Positions 58,941 through 64,000 of a stretch of DNA of 64,000 bases are shown here, in pieces. The notes under the pieces are model-generated. The model was not told the origin of the DNA, did no database searches, and saw only the letters and a program-made list of their open reading frames with translations. The stretch covers positions 1 to 64,000 of the forward strand of contig NZ_JAHXBG010000028.1 in assembly GCF_020103725.1 (NCBI RefSeq), read 5' to 3'. The DNA comes from Hyalangium gracile. Lineage in GTDB: Bacteria > Myxococcota > Myxococcia > Myxococcales > Myxococcaceae. Within the stretch, counting starts at the first letter, position 1; each line of letters starts with the position of its first letter. The position numbers were made by a program, and so were the translations under genes.

Positions 58941-60150
58941 GGCTCCCCCGAGGTGGGCTGGCGCGCAGTGGGGTACGAGGCCACGTAGCACTTGCCGTCA
59001 TAGTCATACATCCGGTCTCCGCATGGGGGCTTCTCTTCGCCCACGAGGATCCAGCAGGCTCCGTGGATCTCCCGCTCCACCCGGGGTTCGCATGGAGGCT
59101 TGCGCTGGCCTCCTGGGGCTTCGTCGGCATCGGCCTCCCCAGCGCAAGGACTGGCGGCAGACCGGCCCGCGCCGCCTCCACGCTGGCGAGCGCCTCCTCC
59201 CCCACGCCACCGTCGGGCACCTCGCGTGAGGGCCCGCGGGACTCCACCAGTCCGCTCCAGTTACTGGCGCGGAGAGCCCGGCCTGCCACCACCAGCAGCA
59301 CCACCAAGGTCCAGCCACCGAGCAGGCCCAGGCCCCAGGCGAGGGATGGGCGCCGCAGTGGTGGGCCCGGCCTGCTGGCCCTCTCTGTGTCCGCGGCGGA
59401 CGGCGTCGGGTCGATGGGGGCGCTGGCCTCCGGCTGCTGCGCGGCATGCCCCAGAGCAGCAGCCAGCGACGAGGCGCGAGGCCGACGCAGCGGCTCCTCG
59501 GCCAGGCACGCGAGCAGCAGCGCGTCGAGGCCCGAGCTCACTGTCGCGAAGTCCTTGGGCGGCAAGAGCCTGCGCGACGGGCCGGACACCTCCTCCACAG
59601 GCGGTGGGTAGGTGCCCGTGACGAGCCGGTAAGCGGTGACGCCCAAGGCGTACACGTCATCCCCGCCCTGGGGCTCGTACCGCTCCCCGGTGCGCCGGTG
59701 AGCCCAGTGCCAGCGGAGGCTTTCCGGGGAGCGATAGGAGGGGGTGCCAGGCCCGAGCGAGCTCTCGGTGACAGGGCGTGCCTCGGGGTGGATGGCGCAC
59801 CCCCAGTCAAGGAGGACGGCGCGCCCCTCCGAGGTGACGAGCACGTTGTCTCCCTTGACGTCCCGGTGCACGCCGCCCAGCGCGTGAGCGGCAGCCAGCG
59901 CGCTGGCGAGCTGCTCGAGCACCCGCAGCACCTGGCGGCTCGTCCTTCGTGCCTCCCTGGCCCACTCATACAGTGGCATGCCCTCCACCCGCTCCATGAC
60001 GAGGTACGGGTACTGCGCGGCGCGCTCGACACGGAACACCATCCCAAAGCTCCCCCGGTCCCAGCGTTCGCGAATACGCCAGGGGCCCACCAGCACCTCG
60101 GGGACGAGGTCCGCATGAGGGTGCGCGTGGGTGACAGCTGAAGTCGTCAT
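58937..60150 (-). pseudogene. Ser/Thr kinase pseudogene (N-lobe deletion and C-terminal frameshift)
   Basis: From ATG 60150 (GGAGAGG upstream) the frame begins LVGPWRIRERWDRGSFGMVF and then jumps to YPYLVMERVEGMPLYEWARE. About 60 residues are missing, including the catalytic Lys and helix C Glu. The catalytic loop (GVHRDVKGDNVL), DWG in place of DFG, and a transmembrane segment (LGLLGGWTLVVLLVVAGRAL) remain. Near 59100-59112 the frame must shift to recover the family's Cys-rich end (GQRKPPCEPR, GACWILVGEEKPPCG, DGKCYVASYP...), stopping at 58937-58939. Two independent lesions argue for a dead gene. Confidence 0.7.
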
Positions 60151-60316
60151 CGGGCCTCTCCAGGTGCTGGGCGAGCTTGCTCGCGAGCGCACCCTACCCG
60201 ATAGGTTGGGAACTGGAAAAGAGACGTTCTCGGTAAGGAAGACTCACCGAGACCGCCAGTCCAAGGGATGGCCCGGGGATCCGACTGGGGTGACGCCTGG
60301 CCTGGCCTGTCAGGCC

Positions 60317-61828
60317 CTATGGGCGTGCACGCGCCAGGTGCTTCATCAGCGCCTGGAGTTCGGTATCCGTGCCGCGTGCGATGTCCTGAACCCGTGGGGT
60401 GATCTCGATGTCCGGGACCAGCCCCGCGTCCGGACGCTCCTCCAGGGGAAAGAAGCCAATCAGCGGCAGATCCACCTCGAGCTTCGACCTGGGCAGACGC
60501 AGGAAGAAGAAGGCACCTCCGTTGATGCCTCGCTGGTTTCCGCCCGTGGGCTGACCGACCAGCGTCGCCAGCTTGTTCTGCCGCAGCGCCAGCGCGAACT
60601 CGAAGGTCGCCGAGCTGTTGGAGGCATCGACCAGGACGTAGGTCAGACCCTTGAATGGTTGGGCGGAGGCCTTGATGACGTTACCGCCCTCGGGGTCGTC
60701 GTACCGCTTGAGGCGGTAGAAGCCGTTCACCGGGTCGACGGCGTCGTCGCCCCAGTCCTTGAACGACGGGTCCCAGGTGTCCAGGTGCGGAGCAAGATCC
60801 TCCGGCACCTTCCGGTAGCGTACCCTGCGCTCGAGGGGTTGCAGCCTCAGATCGCTGGCAGTGAGCTTGCCGAGGATGACGTCCCCGACGCTCATGCCTC
60901 CTTCATTGCCTCGGAGATCGATCACCAGGTGGGCCGCCTTCCGCTGCGCGAGCTGACGGAAGACCGTGTCGAGAAAGCCCTGCCAGTCCCACTGGCTCTT
61001 GTAGAGGGCCCAGGTCGGCATGCGCAGGTAGCCGGTACGCGAGTCCAGGAACTTGAACTCCCAGAGAGGTCCATCACCCCCTCGTCGGGTCTCCTCCTGC
61101 GCCTGGATGGGCGCCAGTCGCTGCTCATAGGTGAGCGGCTCGACGGTCGAGGTGAGCGACTTGCCCCCCGGCGTCTTCACCCGAAGCTCCATCCGGGGGC
61201 CGTTCTTGGGGAAGAACATCGGAAAGTAGATGTCGAACGCCTCGTAGTTGCTGTGTCCGCCGACCTCGAGATGGCTCACCCGCTTGGCGTCGTTCGAGCC
61301 GTCGGCGCGTGCCACGGTGAGCAGCCGCTCGAGGATCGTCGCCGCGGGCGTCCCATCGATGGAGAGCACCTCGGTGCCAGGCACCAGCCTCGCGTCCTTC
61401 GAGAAGTTCCGCGTCACGATCATCCGGCGATCGATCCACCGGAAGTAGAAGGGCACCCGGTTCTGCTGCTGGAACAGCGCGGTCGCGACAGCCTTGGGTT
61501 GATTGAAGAAGTTGAGGTAGCTGTGACCACACCGGATCTTCGCGAGGAAGCGCGAGAAGGCCAGGTAGGCCTCCTGCAAGGAGAGGTCTCGCTCCAGCTC
61601 GGTCCGGAGCGCGGCGAAGTGCGCGTCCATCGCCGCCTTGTCGTTGTAGCGATGGAGGCCGGGGTGCAGCTTCTCGTAGGCCCGCTTCAGCAGCGCGAAG
61701 TCCGCCTGGAGATCCTGAGCGGAGAGCCGCGGGGGCACTGCGCTGGCGGGCTCGGCTGCCGTGCTCGTGGTCGCGATGAGAAGACTTGCGACGAGGCAGC
61801 GGAAGGAGGGCCAGGGGGAAGCGCGCAT
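60317..61828 (-). CDS. S41-family peptidase (tail-specific protease-like), exported
   Basis: A 503-residue protein with a signal peptide (FRCLVASLLIATTSTAAEP). A helical N-terminal part (LQADFALLKRAYEKLHPGLH), a PDZ-like middle (VPGTEVLSIDGTPAATILER) and the S41 catalytic core (HLVIDLRGNEGG, VLVDASNSSATFEFALALRQ with the candidate nucleophile Ser) follow. GQPTGGNQRG is the usual glycine-rich segment. It would act in the periplasm or outside the cell; the substrate is unknown. The start ATG at 61828 gives the signal peptide; the frame is open to 62320 without similarity. Confidence 0.85.
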   Translation of the reverse strand: MRASPWPSFRCLVASLLIATTSTAAEPASAVPPRLSAQDLQADFALLKRAYEKLHPGLHRYNDKAAMDAHFAALRTELERDLSLQEAYLAFSRFLAKIRCGHSYLNFFNQPKAVATALFQQQNRVPFYFRWIDRRMIVTRNFSKDARLVPGTEVLSIDGTPAATILERLLTVARADGSNDAKRVSHLEVGGHSNYEAFDIYFPMFFPKNGPRMELRVKTPGGKSLTSTVEPLTYEQRLAPIQAQEETRRGGDGPLWEFKFLDSRTGYLRMPTWALYKSQWDWQGFLDTVFRQLAQRKAAHLVIDLRGNEGGMSVGDVILGKLTASDLRLQPLERRVRYRKVPEDLAPHLDTWDPSFKDWGDDAVDPVNGFYRLKRYDDPEGGNVIKASAQPFKGLTYVLVDASNSSATFEFALALRQNKLATLVGQPTGGNQRGINGGAFFFLRLPRSKLEVDLPLIGFFPLEERPDAGLVPDIEITPRVQDIARGTDTELQALMKHLARARP

Positions 61829-62219
61829 CACGCCTTCATAACTCCCTCCCGAAGCGGCCGCTAATCGGTGGCCCGAGCTCTCAGCGGACGATGCCACCCC
61901 GACACTTGCATTTTCGGGCAGCTTCCGAGTCCTGGAGGATGTCGAACACGCAGCGGCCTCACCCGGCGCTCGACAACCAGACACCCTGGGCCCGCTACCG
62001 CAGCCTTGAGCCACTCCGGAACGTGGCCGCATGAACTCACGCGGTGAGGTGGCCTCCGCTCCACTCCGGCGAGCGACCGATTCACACGACGACTCAGAAC
62101 ATTGACGACGTGACGAGCTGAGCAACACTGCCGGCTCTGCCTGGGATGCAAAACTCCGGGGCCCCAATATGGTCCAGCCGATGGGGTCCACCTCCGGAGT
62201 CAGGGCCAGGAGGCTCCAC
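61829..62219. other. Intergenic region between the S41 peptidase and the SitA-like toxin
   Basis: A 391-bp divergent spacer without a supported gene. TTGACG at 62102-62107 with a poor -10 (AACACT, 62124-62129, 16-bp spacer) could be the toxin promoter. Nothing else was recognised. Confidence 0.4.
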
Positions 62220-63598
62220 ATGTCGCGCTGGGTGGTCCTGCCGCTGTTCATGCTTCTCTCAGGGTGCAGCGCCTCAACCAGGGGCGTCGTCCGCTTGGAC
62301 ACAGGCAATGGGGAGCCCATCGTTCATACCTCGCGCCGAGACGTGGATCCGGTGGCGGTGAGCGAGAAGGAGTTCAGGAAGGCTGTCGCGCAACAAGCCC
62401 CCTCTGTGCCTCCAACTGAGCGGCCCCTAGAGCACGCCCGGCAGCTGTTCGGAGTACCCGAGCGAAGCGGCTGGTACAGGTACGAGGGCAGGAGCCAGCG
62501 CCTCATGGCCTCGGAGCCGGGGAGCACCAGGAACCTGCGCCTGTTGCCTGAGGATGAGGAACTGAAGCGCCGCTACCTGCTGTGGTGCGAGCAAGGCTGG
62601 GGAGGCGGAGATTGCCTGCGCCTGCTGGTGGACAAGCCCTTCCTGGATGGAGATGCCAGGTACGCGCTGGCCATGGCGATTGCTCACAGCAAGGTGCTGG
62701 GCGCCATGAAGGAGGAACTCGCCCGGATGGTGAGTCCTCAAGCGGTGGTGGCGACAGTGGTGGGCGGCCTGATCATGTACGCCATCTTGCTCGCACTGCC
62801 CGAACCAGTGAGCAAGGGCATCGCTGCGCTGATGACGCTGGGGGCCATGGCCTACCTGGGCTGGGACACCGTCTGGCGCCTGATTGATGGGTGGCTGGTG
62901 CTGATGAAGGAAGTAGATGAGGCCACCACCTTTGATGGCATCTCTGCGGCCGGAGAGAAGTTCGGGAACACGATGGGTGAGAAGGCGGCCCGAGCCTTCG
63001 TGATGCTGGGCACGGTGGCCCTGGGGAGCACGTCTTCGGGGATGGCGGCGACGCTGACCAGGTTGCCAGGCGCCGGGCAGGCCGCAGTGGTGGCCGAGAC
63101 TCAGCTGGTGAGGGCGTCACCATCGCGCTGGCCCCCAATGCAGTCGCCATGGCGGCGCGCGACCTCTCCGAAGGCAACTCGGGCGCGAAGACACCGTCGC
63201 CCAAAGCTGGTGGCCCAGGGAAGTGGGACCAGGTGGACGAGTCCATGCCCGAACAAGCACGCCGCTATCAGGCTCAGGTGACGGGTGCATCCGAAGGCAC
63301 CGCCTACCGCGTCAAGTGGGGCGAGAAGGACGTGGACTTCGACGGTTTCGACCAGGGAGTGCTGATCGAGGCCAAGGGCACCGGCTATGCGAAGTGGGTT
63401 GATGAGGATCTGAACTTTGTCGAGTTCTTCGAGGGGCGCAACCGGATGCTCGAGCAGGCGAAGCGCCAGTTCAGAGCCGCCAACGGAACGCCCATTCGGT
63501 GGATCGTCGCTGAAGAGCGACTCGCAGGTGCGCTCAGGAAGATGTTCAAGGAAGCGCGCCTTCCGATTGACGTCGTCCATGTTCCCCCAACTCCGTGA
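62220..63598 (+). pseudogene. SitA-like lipoprotein toxin with Tox-REase-5-like domain, frameshifted
   Basis: Frame 1 (62220-63281) starts at an ATG with AGGAGG 6 nt upstream. It encodes a lipoprotein signal (FMLLSGC, Cys16), GVVRLDTGNGEPIVHTSRRD and the YALAMAIAHSKVLGAM, LALPEPVSKGIAALMT and YLGWDTVWRLIDGW segments typical of myxobacterial SitA-type toxins carried by outer-membrane exchange. Near 63100-63118 the frame shifts. The restored frame (to 63598) gives EGVTIALAPNAVAMAARDLS and a nuclease-fold domain with VDFDGFDQGVLIEAKGTGYA (D...ExK). One missing base explains it. As sequenced, the toxin lacks its active domain. Confidence 0.72.
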
Positions 63599-63612
63599 GA
63601 ATTGGCCGAGCG

Positions 63613-64000
63613 ATGAGAGAGACCTACTACGCTGGCTCCTACTGGCTCGCCCGGCCCGAATCCGCCGAGGTGTGCGCACGACGCGCGGAGCGCTTCTTCC
63701 ACCTCCTTGGGTGCTGCGACCCGGCGTGGACCCGCTGGTGTGAGAAAGCAGGTTCCTTTGAGGCAGCGCGCAAACGCCAGTTCGCCCCAAGCGCTGAGAG
63801 CTTCCAGAAGCTGTTCGGAAATCAGGAGAAACGAGGCGCTGATGAGTTCTCGTTCCACTTATGGACAGGTGACAGCAAGGAAGAGACTTCCGGTGTTGAC
63901 GGGACGTGTGGTTCAGCTGACGCCGCGCTTCCATCAAGCTGCGTGCTCAGGCCCTACAAGCAGGGTGCTTTAGGGGAGCGAGTGCTGAGCGCTCCCGTGA
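63613..64000 (+). CDS. Imm52-like immunity protein (partial, runs off the window)
   Basis: From ATG 63613, 14 bp after the toxin stop, an open frame runs to the window end (129 codons visible). MRETYYAGSYWLARPESAEV, CARRAERFFHLLG and AWTRWCEKAG match the start of the Imm52 immunity family, which is normally paired with Tox-REase-5 toxins. This is the expected SitI partner of the SitA-like toxin. It would protect the cell from kin-delivered toxin. No lesion is visible, so it may be kept although the local toxin is broken. Confidence 0.72.
   Translation, partial: MRETYYAGSYWLARPESAEVCARRAERFFHLLGCCDPAWTRWCEKAGSFEAARKRQFAPSAESFQKLFGNQEKRGADEFSFHLWTGDSKEETSGVDGTCGSADAALPSSCVLRPYKQGALGERVLSAPV

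Overview
The window is a high-GC chromosomal segment from a fruiting myxobacterium (suborder Cystobacterineae, Myxococcaceae or Archangiaceae). The evidence is a close match to the developmental response regulator FruA (229 residues with Asp59), a Tgl-type TPR lipoprotein, FHA/Ser-Thr kinase abundance, a SitA-type lipoprotein toxin with its immunity gene, and a retron. The genus cannot be named from the sequence alone.

Region 1 (1-12.98 kb) is the conserved information-processing block: the end of tuf, rpmG, tRNA-Trp, secE, nusG, rplK, rplA, an L10-type leader, rplJ, rplL, rpoB and rpoC, closed by a strong terminator. Internal hairpins (436-477, 2863-2900, 4228-4259, 8586-8618) probably tune relative expression.

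Region 2 (13-19.6 kb) holds two phasin-like coiled-coil genes, a lytic transglycosylase, two uncharacterised proteins, tgl (pilotin-like factor for the type IV pilus secretin), a RodZ-like HTH membrane protein, recO, a PfkB sugar kinase and an opposing hypothetical gene.

Region 3 (19.7-27.5 kb) has two tandem, recently duplicated transmembrane Ser/Thr kinases (the first is frameshifted in an 8-C run), then glyQ-glyS.

Region 4 (27.5-38.4 kb) is a Tad/Flp-like secretion cluster matching cluster 1 of the Kil contact-dependent prey-killing apparatus known from Myxococcus xanthus. It has two propeller-like lipoproteins, an FHA protein, a prepilin peptidase, a secretin, an FHA-fused CpaF ATPase and a double-FHA membrane protein. 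polA follows.

Region 5 (41.4-49.3 kb) contains, mostly on the minus strand, a divIVA-DUF167-metallopeptidase operon, a HEAT-proC operon, an RDD-SpoIIM operon overlapping a DnaJ gene, and fruA read divergently from the RDD gene.

Region 6 (49.4-64 kb) is the accessory part. It carries a HEAT/aldo-keto-reductase-like fusion and a retron (candidate msr-msd RNA plus a retron reverse transcriptase). The retron is translationally coupled (ATGA) to a TIGR02996/leucine-rich-repeat protein, which I consider the best candidate for an undescribed system. Next come a truncated GNAT gene, a GlxA/AraC regulator, a doubly broken Ser/Thr kinase pseudogene and an S41 peptidase. The region ends with a frameshifted SitA-like lipoprotein toxin followed by an intact-looking Imm52-like immunity gene that runs off the window.

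Many genes here have a -10-like hexamer about 8-12 bp before the start codon, suggesting leaderless or nearly leaderless transcripts. No CRISPR array, rRNA or insertion sequence was seen.
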